Origin: an uncultured Pseudomonadales bacterium
Lineage (GTDB): Bacteria; Pseudomonadota; Gammaproteobacteria; Pseudomonadales; Azotimanducaceae
Direction: 5' to 3'
Length of the DNA: 64,000 bases
NCBI GenBank assembly: GCA_951813515.1
Contig: OX638346.1
Location: forward strand, 4,245,191 to 4,309,190
Shown here: in pieces, positions 26,040 through 34,000 of the stretch
How positions within the stretch are numbered: the stretch's first letter is position 1
Layout: the number at the start of each line of letters is the position of its first letter
Position numbers and translations under genes: made by a program
Notes under the pieces: model-generated
The model's database searches: none
Seen by the model: the letters and a program-made list of their open reading frames with translations, nothing else
What the model was told of the DNA's origin: nothing

Positions 26040-28373
26040 TCAGGGCTCTAAGGTTTGTCGCGTCTCGGCGGCGTCGACTATGTCGTTCCAGTCCCAAAGC
26101 TGCGGAATCGTCTCGACATCGGCCCACAGCCTGGCCTGATCCGCGTAGTGCGGGCTACCCGGATGCCCCGACGCGCCCAGGGGAACGATCCATCGCGAAT
26201 TGCGCCAGTCGGACGGATCATGGATGTAGCGGTTGACCGACATCAACGTGGCAACGCACCGATCCTGCGTCGAATAGGCGCCGGCGAGGGGGGTGTCGCC
26301 ATCGCCGTGCGCTTGCACCTGCGGAGGATCGAGACACTCGGCGCACTCCGGAAACACTCGGGATAGCGGATGGCGGGGACGGGTGTGGTGAACATCGCCC
26401 CACCTCCATTTGCGCATGTCGTCGCCCAAGCGGTCGCGAAGTTCGCGAACCGCCCGCGTGACGGCGGATTCGATGCATCCTGCCCATGTCTGGCCGACTT
26501 CGAGGCACGAGTCGTCGTCCTCCGCCATGGATGCGACGGCGCGCACGTAGAGTGTCCCGGCGTGCGTTGCAGGCCCCCGACCGATTCCCCCCGGCGCACC
26601 GAGAACCGTGTCCGCCAACGGGCCGAATGCGGCCTTTACGATCCCGCGGAACAGGTAGGCCCGGATCACGCCGTAGATCGCAGCACCCGGCGACGAGCGG
26701 TCCATGCGGCAGTCCCAGTCTACGAGGATATCGCGAGCCCTTCGCACATCCTCGCCCGTTGGATGCATCGCGGCAATGCGGTTCACGAAAGTCCTCGCGG
26801 GAATCGACTCCCGATCCGCATGGATGGACGCCATGTCTTCCGGCGTCGCCGTGCCGGGTGGTATTGCCGACAGCCGCGCGCTAACGCGGCGCGCGCGCCA
26901 GTCGGGAGAGAAGAAGGTGTTGATGTAGTGAGGATAATCGGCGGTTGTCGGCGCGTTGTTGCAGGTGACGACGAAGCCGGCCTCAGGGTTGCGGGAATGC
27001 GGCAACTCCTCGAACGGAATCTGGCCCCGCCACTCGTGCTCGCCCGTCCAGCCCGGCACTGGAATCCACGCGTTGGCCATGGACCGAACGGGAATCCGGC
27101 CCCGGTACCGATACCCAAACGCGCCCTGGACATCCGCATAGACGAAATTGTTGACCGGTTCGGTCCAACCCTTAAGCGCGTCCTCCGCTTCGTCCGCCGA
27201 CCGGGCGAGAAGGAGGTCGTGGAGCGTGTTGGTCCAGGCGGTTCCGCTGTTCGTGCCGGGATGACTGAACGCGACGCCGTATCCGGCATCGGGATCTCCA
27301 GCGACGATGGGACCGTGTCGCGTCCGGACGACTGTCAGCGTCTCGGGCGGACCGTCTCGAACAACAAGTTGCTCCCTGCGAACTTCAGCAGGCAGCCAGG
27401 TCGTGCGCCAGGCGTATTCGAGCCGTCCCTTTTCGGTGCGGAAACGTTCGATGTAGAGATCCTGGTAGTCGCCGAGACCGTGGGTCATGCCCCAGGCGAC
27501 ATGCTCGTTGTGACTGAAATGCGGCATCCCCGGCACGCCCGGCAGCGCGTAGCCGCTGCAGCGGAAATCGGAACAGGTGACGTGCGTCTGGTAGTAGACG
27601 TTGGGCGTGTCCAGCGCGCGATGGGAGTCGCCGGCGACCAGCGGCAGGCCCGATGCCGTGCGCTCACCCGAGATGGCCCAGGCATTGCTGCCGCCGTCCG
27701 GTTCGCCGAGCCAATCGAGTTCCGCCGCCGCAAGCACGTCGAGACTGTCCAGCGCGTTGTCGCCATAGGCCTCCCCCGGCGGGACCGACACGAGGCCGTG
27801 GGCCGGGTATCCAGGAAACAGCGACGCTGCCCGCTCAGCTCCAAGGACGCGCGCCAGGCGCGCACGCCACAGCTTAATTTCAAAGGTCCCCATCAACATG
27901 TTTCGGACCTTGTAGACGGCAAGGCAGTGCCATGGCTGCCAGGATTCCGGCGTTGCATCCAGAAGCTGGTACTCCACGGGAAGCGACTCCGTGGTCTGCA
28001 TGAACGCGTTGACGCCCGCCGAATAAGCATCGAGCATCGCCCTGGCTGCTTCGCTCGACACGGCGAGATCGGCCTTCGCGGCGCGTTCGAGATCGAACGT
28101 ACGCATGAGCCGGTCCTCCGCGATGGCTGACTTTCCCACGAACTCCGACCAGCGGCCGAGAGCCCGGTGACGATCGTAGTCCATGTGCCAGAGCCGGTCC
28201 TGGGCCGTGACGAAACCCTGGGCGAAGAAGGCATCCTGTTTCGTCTGGGCGCGGATGTGAGGGACACCCCAGCCGTCACGAACGACCTCCACGGGCTGGT
28301 CCAGTCCCCCGGCGCGGACCGTCGATGTCAGGTCCGGCAGTGCCGCCTTGAGATCCGCTCGGACAGCGCGCAT
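26040..28373 (-). CDS. Penicillin acylase family Ntn hydrolase
   Basis: This roughly 777-residue protein belongs to the penicillin amidase/acyl-homoserine-lactone acylase family. VVRDGWGVPHIRA is the typical alpha-chain start, and GGSNAWAISGERTASG near residue 230 marks the autocatalytic cleavage site with the nucleophile Ser at the beta-chain start. Later PHFSHNEHVAWGMT fits the oxyanion region. ATG at 28373 is preceded by AAGGAG. No signal peptide is seen, although most family members are periplasmic. The substrate is unknown. Confidence 0.9.
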   Translation of the reverse strand: MRAVRADLKAALPDLTSTVRAGGLDQPVEVVRDGWGVPHIRAQTKQDAFFAQGFVTAQDRLWHMDYDRHRALGRWSEFVGKSAIAEDRLMRTFDLERAAKADLAVSSEAARAMLDAYSAGVNAFMQTTESLPVEYQLLDATPESWQPWHCLAVYKVRNMLMGTFEIKLWRARLARVLGAERAASLFPGYPAHGLVSVPPGEAYGDNALDSLDVLAAAELDWLGEPDGGSNAWAISGERTASGLPLVAGDSHRALDTPNVYYQTHVTCSDFRCSGYALPGVPGMPHFSHNEHVAWGMTHGLGDYQDLYIERFRTEKGRLEYAWRTTWLPAEVRREQLVVRDGPPETLTVVRTRHGPIVAGDPDAGYGVAFSHPGTNSGTAWTNTLHDLLLARSADEAEDALKGWTEPVNNFVYADVQGAFGYRYRGRIPVRSMANAWIPVPGWTGEHEWRGQIPFEELPHSRNPEAGFVVTCNNAPTTADYPHYINTFFSPDWRARRVSARLSAIPPGTATPEDMASIHADRESIPARTFVNRIAAMHPTGEDVRRARDILVDWDCRMDRSSPGAAIYGVIRAYLFRGIVKAAFGPLADTVLGAPGGIGRGPATHAGTLYVRAVASMAEDDDSCLEVGQTWAGCIESAVTRAVRELRDRLGDDMRKWRWGDVHHTRPRHPLSRVFPECAECLDPPQVQAHGDGDTPLAGAYSTQDRCVATLMSVNRYIHDPSDWRNSRWIVPLGASGHPGSPHYADQARLWADVETIPQLWDWNDIVDAAETRQTLEP

Positions 28374-28606
28374 GACCACTCCTTAGGAAGGCGGCAACTG
28401 TAACGCAAGTTCGCACTCAGACAATCCAAGGCTCGGTCGCACGCGACTTTCAGCGCTTTCCCAACCCGCACTGCGTCAGTCTCGTACAACATGCGGAAAG
28501 CCGAAAGCGCATGATCGGAGACGACAGAACGACATGAGAACGATGGTCGGCGAAGGGGGCCGGGCCACGGTCGAATTGTTACACTTCGCAAGGCGAACGG
28601 GAAAAG

Positions 28607-29236
28607 ATGAACGCGACCGTGATCGATACGCTTAGATTCGCGGACCGGTTGAAGGCGGCGGGCTTTGAGGCTCCGCGTGCCGAGGGCCTGGCACGCGCGC
28701 TTGGCGACGAGTTGGCGGAGCGGATCGTCACCAAGAGCGATCTCGACGAAGCCCTGCGACCAATCTACGCCAGATTCGACGCGATCGACGCCAGGTTTGA
28801 CGCGATCGAGGCCAGGTTCGATGCATTCGTTGCCAGCACTGACGCCAGGTTCGATGCGATCGAGGCCAGGTTCGATGCGTTCGTTGCCAGCACCGACGCC
28901 AGGTTCGACGCGATCGAGGCCAGGTTCGATGCGTTCGTTGCCAGCACTGATGCCAGATTCGAATCGATCGACGCCAGATTCGGGTCAATCGTTGCCAGCA
29001 CCGACGCCAGGTTTGACGCCCTGGATGCGAAGATCGATTCCGTGCATCGGGAACTCTCCGGCAAGTTCAATGTCCTGATCGGCGTTATGGCCCTGGGATT
29101 CACGCTGCTCGCCGGCATCGGCGGATACAACGCTGTTTCTCCCCGTTACGCCCAGTCGGTCACCCAGGCACCAGAAGTGCAGCAGGAGGCGAAAGAACTC
29201 CCTGGTGTGCCATCGCGACCAATTGTCGAAGGCTGA
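28607..29236 (+). CDS. DUF1640-like coiled-coil protein with tandem repeats
   Basis: The 209-residue protein begins with a DUF1640/CCDC90-like region (IDTLRFADRLKAAGFEAPRA). It then has a long stalk of 18-residue repeats of the type FDAIEARFDAFVASTDAR, about four in number, and one C-terminal membrane helix (VLIGVMALGFTLLAGIGG). The repeats predict a coiled-coil stalk below a membrane anchor. In eukaryotes relatives regulate the mitochondrial calcium uniporter; the bacterial role is unknown. A GGAAAAG ribosome site precedes ATG. Confidence 0.8.
   Translation: MNATVIDTLRFADRLKAAGFEAPRAEGLARALGDELAERIVTKSDLDEALRPIYARFDAIDARFDAIEARFDAFVASTDARFDAIEARFDAFVASTDARFDAIEARFDAFVASTDARFESIDARFGSIVASTDARFDALDAKIDSVHRELSGKFNVLIGVMALGFTLLAGIGGYNAVSPRYAQSVTQAPEVQQEAKELPGVPSRPIVEG
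28793..29010 (+). repeat. 54-bp in-frame tandem repeat
   Basis: About four copies of a 54-bp unit encode 18 residues each (FDAIEARFDAFVASTDAR and variants). The central copies differ at only a few bases, while the outer copies are more diverged, as expected from recent unequal exchange in the middle. The length of the coiled-coil stalk may vary between strains. Confidence 0.85.
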
Positions 29237-29351
29237 CCCACCGCCAGGGCCGACATCCCGCACCAGCTTAAGCCCCCGAACAGGGCAATCGTTCGCCCGG
29301 TGAGGGAAGAAACGCGCGTGTTATGTTGTCGCAGCGCGGAGGGGCTGTTGT

Positions 29352-30143
29352 ATGGCCAGGAACATCAAGGCGGCGGTGCGGGAGATCTGTCTCTCGTTCC
29401 CGGAAGTCGAGGAGCGCTCGGGCCATGGAATGCCGGACTACAAGGTCCGAGGCAAGTCGTTCGCCCTACTCGCGATCAACCATCACGGCGACGGTCGCAT
29501 CGCCCTGTGGGTCCATGCGCCGCCCGGCGCCCAGCACCTGCACGTCGACGGCGAACCGGCGTTCTATTTCGTGCCTCCCTATGTCGGACCTCGAGGATGG
29601 CTTGGCGTGCATCTCAACCGGGGCAACGACTGGTTCACCATTGGAGTCCGGATCCGGGAGGCTTACGTGCAGGTCGCGCCGCGCGCCCTCGTGGACCGAC
29701 TCGGCGAGCTCATCGAAATCGAGCCGCCCACCGAAACCGTGGATCCCGAGGACTTCGACCCGCTATCAGCTCCGCATGCCCGCGACAAGCTTGCGCGCGT
29801 CCGCGCCCTCTGCACGGGGCTGCCGGAAACCTCCGAGGGCACCCAGTTCGGCATCCCCGCGTTCAAGGCTGGAAAGAAGACCTTCCTCACCGTGCATCGC
29901 CATGGCAAACGCATGCGTCTCGAGTTCTGGGTAGGTCCGGAACTGCAAGCGACCCTGTGCGATGATCCGCGCTTCGCCATTCCGGCCTACATCGGACACC
30001 GAGGATGGATCGATCTCGACGTCGAGGATCGTTTTGACTTGGACGAGGTCCGTCGCCTCGCACTAGGGAGCTATCGACACTTCGCGCTGAAACGGATGTT
30101 GAAAGCACTCCCCGGTTCGCTCGGCGCACCGAGCGACCGGTGA
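29352..30143 (+). CDS. MmcQ/YjbR-like protein, duplicated domain
   Basis: The 263-residue protein contains two tandem YjbR/MmcQ-like domains. The first has SFPEVEERSGHGMPDYKVRG and FVPPYVGPRGWLGVHL; the second has GLPETSEGTQFGIPAFKAG and IPAYIGHRGWIDLDV. YjbR-type proteins have a fold related to double-wing DNA-binding domains, but function is unproven. A strong GGAGGGG site precedes ATG. Its stop overlaps the GTG of the BCCT transporter by 4 bases, so the two are coupled. Confidence 0.85.
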   Translation: MARNIKAAVREICLSFPEVEERSGHGMPDYKVRGKSFALLAINHHGDGRIALWVHAPPGAQHLHVDGEPAFYFVPPYVGPRGWLGVHLNRGNDWFTIGVRIREAYVQVAPRALVDRLGELIEIEPPTETVDPEDFDPLSAPHARDKLARVRALCTGLPETSEGTQFGIPAFKAGKKTFLTVHRHGKRMRLEFWVGPELQATLCDDPRFAIPAYIGHRGWIDLDVEDRFDLDEVRRLALGSYRHFALKRMLKALPGSLGAPSDR

Positions 30144-31777
30144 GCGCGCCCGAATCTTCGCAGAAGTCGATCTCCGTCGCTAGTTCAGGGGTATGGGCCG
30201 GCCTGCATCGGGGCATGTCGCTCGCCTCCCTGGCGATGGTCCTGGCGTTCGTCACCTTCACCACGGTCAACGTGGACCAGGCCGGTGCGGTCTATGCTGG
30301 GGTCAGGAATTGGATCGAGTCCACGCTCGGCTGGTTCTACATCGTGGCTATCTGCATCATGCTGGCTGCCTGCCTCTACCTCATGTGCAGCCGTCACGGC
30401 AAGGTGCGCCTGGGCGACGACGACTCGCGGCCCGAGTTCAGCACGTTTTCCTGGCTCGCCATGCTGTTCTCGGCCGGGCTGGGCATCGGACTCCTGTTCT
30501 TCTCGATCTCCGAGCCGATGTTCTACTTCGACAACTCCGTGTCTTTCGGATACCCCAACAATCCCCACGCCGACATGGCCGGCGCGGCGAAGCTCGACGA
30601 AGCGCGCGCAGTGGACGCCATGCGCGTCACCTACTTCCATTGGGGATTGCATGGCTGGTCGGTCTACGTAGTCGTCGGTCTCTGCCTCGCCTACTTTGGC
30701 TTCCGCAAGAAACTCCCCCTTACCCTGCGGTCCGCCCTGCATCCGATCATCGGCGAGCGCATTTACGGGCCCGTGGGTCACGGTGTAGACCTGCTTGCCG
30801 TGTTCGGGACCGTGTTCGGCGTCGCGACATCGCTCGGACTCGGTGTCAAGCAAATGTCCGCCGGGCTGGACACGCTGTTTGGAATCGCCCCGAACCTGAC
30901 GACGCAAATCACCCTCATCGCGGTGATCTCGGCGGCAGCGACCCTGTCGGCGGTGTCAGGCGTGGCGCGGGGCATCCGCATCATCTCCGAGTGGAATATC
31001 TATCTCAGCATCGTCCTGTTGGCGTTCTTTCTGTGCTTCGGGCCGATCGAGTGGCTGATCGGATTCTTCGGAACAACCGTCGGCGACTACCTTTGGAACC
31101 TGGTGCCAATGGGACTCTGGGTCGCAACTGAACCGGACCACGCCGCCTGGCAGGGGGCCTGGACGGTGTTCTATTGGGGATGGTGGATCGCCTGGGCTCC
31201 CTTCGTCGGCATGTTCATCGCCCGCATCTCGCGGGGCCGCACGATTCGAGAGTTCACCGTCGGCGCGATGTTCGTCCCGACCACGGTCGGCATGGTCTGG
31301 ATCTGCCTGTTCGGCGGCAACGCTCTCCACATGGAGTTGAACGCGGTCGGCGGCGCCGGCACCGCGGGCATCCTGGACCTGGTACGGGAGTGGCAACTGG
31401 AAGCTGCGCTATACGGCACCATCGAGCGGATGACCGACATATCCTGGCTGGTATGGTCAATGTCCGCGCTGGCGACGTTCTTGCTGGCCACCTGGTTCAT
31501 CACTTCTTCCGACTCCGGCACACTGGTCATCACGACCATGCTGAGCATGGGCGATGACGACCCGCCACGCCGTTTCCGCGTCGTTTGGGGCGTCGCCGTC
31601 GGCGCAGTGGCGGCGGCATTGCTACTTGCCGATGGTCTGCAGGCGCTGCAGGCCGCATCCATCGCAGCCGCCCTCCCCGTCTGCGTCATCCTGCTGGCGA
31701 TGACTGTCGGAGTCATCCTGTCATTGAACCGCGACTCCTCGGCCACTGCGGACACCAATATTTCAAACCAGGGCTGA
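30140..31777 (+). CDS. BCCT family transporter (betaine/carnitine/choline)
   Basis: This 545-residue membrane protein of about 12 helices shows the family signatures FSAGLGIGLLFFSISEPM, HWGLHGWSVYVVVGL and WWIAWAPFVGMFIARISRG. It should carry a quaternary-amine osmolyte or nutrient driven by sodium or protons. GTG at 30140 overlaps the previous stop. The convergent neighbour is a gamma-butyrobetaine-hydroxylase-like gene, which makes carnitine-type substrates plausible. Long C-terminal regulatory tails of some BccT proteins are absent. Confidence 0.95.
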   Translation: MSAPESSQKSISVASSGVWAGLHRGMSLASLAMVLAFVTFTTVNVDQAGAVYAGVRNWIESTLGWFYIVAICIMLAACLYLMCSRHGKVRLGDDDSRPEFSTFSWLAMLFSAGLGIGLLFFSISEPMFYFDNSVSFGYPNNPHADMAGAAKLDEARAVDAMRVTYFHWGLHGWSVYVVVGLCLAYFGFRKKLPLTLRSALHPIIGERIYGPVGHGVDLLAVFGTVFGVATSLGLGVKQMSAGLDTLFGIAPNLTTQITLIAVISAAATLSAVSGVARGIRIISEWNIYLSIVLLAFFLCFGPIEWLIGFFGTTVGDYLWNLVPMGLWVATEPDHAAWQGAWTVFYWGWWIAWAPFVGMFIARISRGRTIREFTVGAMFVPTTVGMVWICLFGGNALHMELNAVGGAGTAGILDLVREWQLEAALYGTIERMTDISWLVWSMSALATFLLATWFITSSDSGTLVITTMLSMGDDDPPRRFRVVWGVAVGAVAAALLLADGLQALQAASIAAALPVCVILLAMTVGVILSLNRDSSATADTNISNQG

Positions 31778-31824
31778 ACCGAGTTCCGCCCCGACGCTTG
31801 ACCGATCCCGTTTCGCGGTACGCA

Positions 31825-32972
31825 TCAGGTCTTGCGAAAGTCTCTACCCTTGCGCCTCAACAATTCCAGCCGGCTGTAGAAGTCGTCGCGAGAAACGTAG
31901 CACCCCTGGAGCATCCGACTACCGGTCTTCGGGTCGAAGGCCAGGCGGGCATGCATGATCCGACGGTTGTCGAATACCTGGCACTCGCCGCATCGAGGCG
32001 AAATCTGAACTGCATCTCGTCTCTCGACACGATGCCGAGGAACTCCCGATGGGCCCGATAGAACGCCATCTGTGACTCCGGTTCGATATCCACCGGGCCA
32101 ATCAGCGCTGGATGCAGGCGTGTTCCTGCAATGTCACCGTCGCCATCCACATCGATCACCGTTGCGCGGTTGACGATATGCCAGTCGTCGGCGACGGAAG
32201 TAAATGCGACCTCACGCGTGCTCAGCAACTCGAACGCGCCCCGGTCCGACTGCCGCAGCGCCTCGGCACAGGCAATCCCATCGACCAGCACGCTGTCGCC
32301 GCCGGTTACGTCATTGCGAAGACAGTGAAGGAACTGGATGCCCGGCGGGTAGCGACGGCTCGGGAGGTCGTTGTGCGGATAGAGTCGGCGGGGCGTGTAG
32401 GCAAGGTTTTCCGCGTCCGGTTTCGACTGCACGTTGAAGTGGTGGCCGAAGTGGGAACCCTCGATCAAGGCGATCCGCTCGGCCAGCGCCAGCACCACGA
32501 GGTCTTTCGCGGGAATACCCGTCACCAGCGCAACACCCCTGTCGTCAACGTGATCGAGAAGCTCCAGCAATCCAGCGTCGGTGGCCATGACACGGTCGAA
32601 GTCGACGGACATCGCCTGCTTGCTCCATTCGGCAACGGACGATGAACGCGGACGCTGCTTTCGCCGCAGGCGTATTTCGCGCTCCGTTCGGTGAGCGTCG
32701 AGCCAGGCCCAACTGAAGAAGCTCCCGTCGCAAGGGGCGTCGTGACGCGGCCACTGGATGTGCAGCCCCTGCACGTCGGCGCTGATGGACGCAGGTGCCA
32801 GGTCCAGCGGAATGGCGAGAAAGTCCACCGTGCGCTCCCAGGCCTGCGGGTGCGTGCACTTGGGACAGTGACAGTTCTCGCGCAGCCAGTAGTACAGGTG
32901 GCGGCTGTGGTCCCCGCCGGGCCAAGTGATGTTGACGCCGTCCGTTCCCGGCTCTATCTGCGGTTTCGACAT
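31825..32972 (-). pseudogene. Gamma-butyrobetaine-hydroxylase-like dioxygenase, frameshifted
   Basis: The N-terminus has the zinc-binding domain of gamma-butyrobetaine/trimethyllysine hydroxylases (YYWLRENCHCPKCTHPQAW). The dioxygenase core has the HxD in YPHNDLPSRRYPPG. The continuous frame ends at 31857 with a nonsense tail. Shifting frame near 31990 restores GECQVFDNRRIMHARLAFD, which carries the distal His ligand, and then SRDDFYSRLELLRRKG to a stop at 31825. One missing base explains this. It is either a recent pseudogene or a sequencing error. It faces the BCCT transporter gene. Confidence 0.88.
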
Positions 32973-33184
32973 ATCGGTGATCTGCTACGCGCCGACGCAG
33001 GGGGCGTCAACCTCCACACTCCCTCTTGTTTCATAAGTCGATTGATCCCACTCGTGCCGAGCCTGAACGCCGGCGGAATTTCCGCTGACAGGTTCACTGA
33101 TCCGCTCTTACATCGCTCTTACATGACGCATCCCAACGATGTCAATGCCTTGCCGCAGCACCGCAGTCGGGTGTCGGAACGCGT

Positions 33185-33229
33185 TACGGACCATGTCGTG
33201 GTCCGTACCCGATTTCGACGGAAATCGGG
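33185..33229. promoter_or_regulatory. Two adjacent perfect 9-bp hairpins
   Basis: TACGGACCA-TGTCG-TGGTCCGTA (33185-33207) is followed directly by CCCGATTTC-GACG-GAAATCGGG (33208-33229). They lie between divergent genes, 37 bases before the aldolase-like ATG and just upstream of a candidate -10 box. They could be operators or an RNA structure. No T-run follows. Confidence 0.6.
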
Positions 33230-33254
33230 ACAGCGTGAGCAGTCTGGACCACCG

Positions 33255-33260
33255 TACAAT
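33255..33260 (+). promoter_or_regulatory. Candidate -10 box close to aldolase-like start
   Basis: TACAAT lies 6 bases before the ATG at 33267. Transcription would begin at the start codon and give a leaderless message, as also proposed for the Nudix gene. Confidence 0.35.
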
Positions 33261-33266
33261 GCTCCC

Positions 33267-33995
33267 ATGGCACAACGATTGAGTGACGCGTCAGCGGCGG
33301 AGACATTGCGGGAGGAGCGCAAGCGACAGGTTGCGCTCGGCTACCGCGTCTTTGCGGCCCTCGGCTGGGGCGATCTCGGCGATGGGCACATAAGCGCCCG
33401 AGATCCGGAGCGTACGGACTGCTTTTGGCTGCTTGATACTGACGTGGCCTTCCGTGACGCCGACGTGGAATCCCTCGTGCTGGTGAGTCCCGACGGGACC
33501 GTCGCCGACGGGCGTCGCCGCACGAACTGGCCCGCCTACTACATCCATCACCCTATCCTTCGCGAGCGGCCCGAAGTGGTAAGCGTTGCGCATACCCACA
33601 CGCCCTACGGCACGCCGTTCTCGGCGTCGGCAACACTGTTCGAGCCCATCACCCAGGAAGCCTGCATTTTCTTTCAGGACCACGCCCTGTTCGATGACGA
33701 CGAGGTGCAGGTGCAGAACCTCGAGTGCGGCGCACGGATCGCCCGCGACCTTGGTCGCAACAGGGCGATCGTGCTGCGCAATCACGGGTTGCTGACAGCC
33801 GGGGCGACCGTAAAGCAATCGGTGGCAACTTTCGTGATGATGGAAAGGGTCGCCGAAGCGCACCTGAAGGCGCGTGATCCGAAGCCGATTTCACACAACG
33901 CGGCGCTATATGCCAAGGCCGATCTGTCCACCGAGGGCTACGTCCACTCGGTCTTTGATTTCCTCGTCAGGCATCATCTCGGATACGAGCCCTGA
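33267..33995 (+). CDS. Class II aldolase/adducin family protein
   Basis: This 242-residue protein has the fold of fuculose-phosphate-type aldolases. GDGHISARDPERTD, the zinc-binding pair in VAHTHTPYGTPF, and the third His in VLRNHGLLTAG are all present. Many such proteins without a known pathway are annotated only at family level, and no substrate is assigned. The open frame runs upstream to 32691, but ATG at 33267 gives the family-like start. It ends 5 bases from the convergent MltF-like gene. Confidence 0.9.
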   Translation: MAQRLSDASAAETLREERKRQVALGYRVFAALGWGDLGDGHISARDPERTDCFWLLDTDVAFRDADVESLVLVSPDGTVADGRRRTNWPAYYIHHPILRERPEVVSVAHTHTPYGTPFSASATLFEPITQEACIFFQDHALFDDDEVQVQNLECGARIARDLGRNRAIVLRNHGLLTAGATVKQSVATFVMMERVAEAHLKARDPKPISHNAALYAKADLSTEGYVHSVFDFLVRHHLGYEP

Positions 33996-34000
33996 GCCAT

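Noticed and set aside
28728..29130. Minus-strand open frames across the 54-bp repeats (NLASIASNLASV and Trp-Arg-rich versions)
   Set aside because: They arise because the repeat unit lacks stops in several frames; only the plus-strand frame has a ribosome site, family-like N-terminus and membrane helix.
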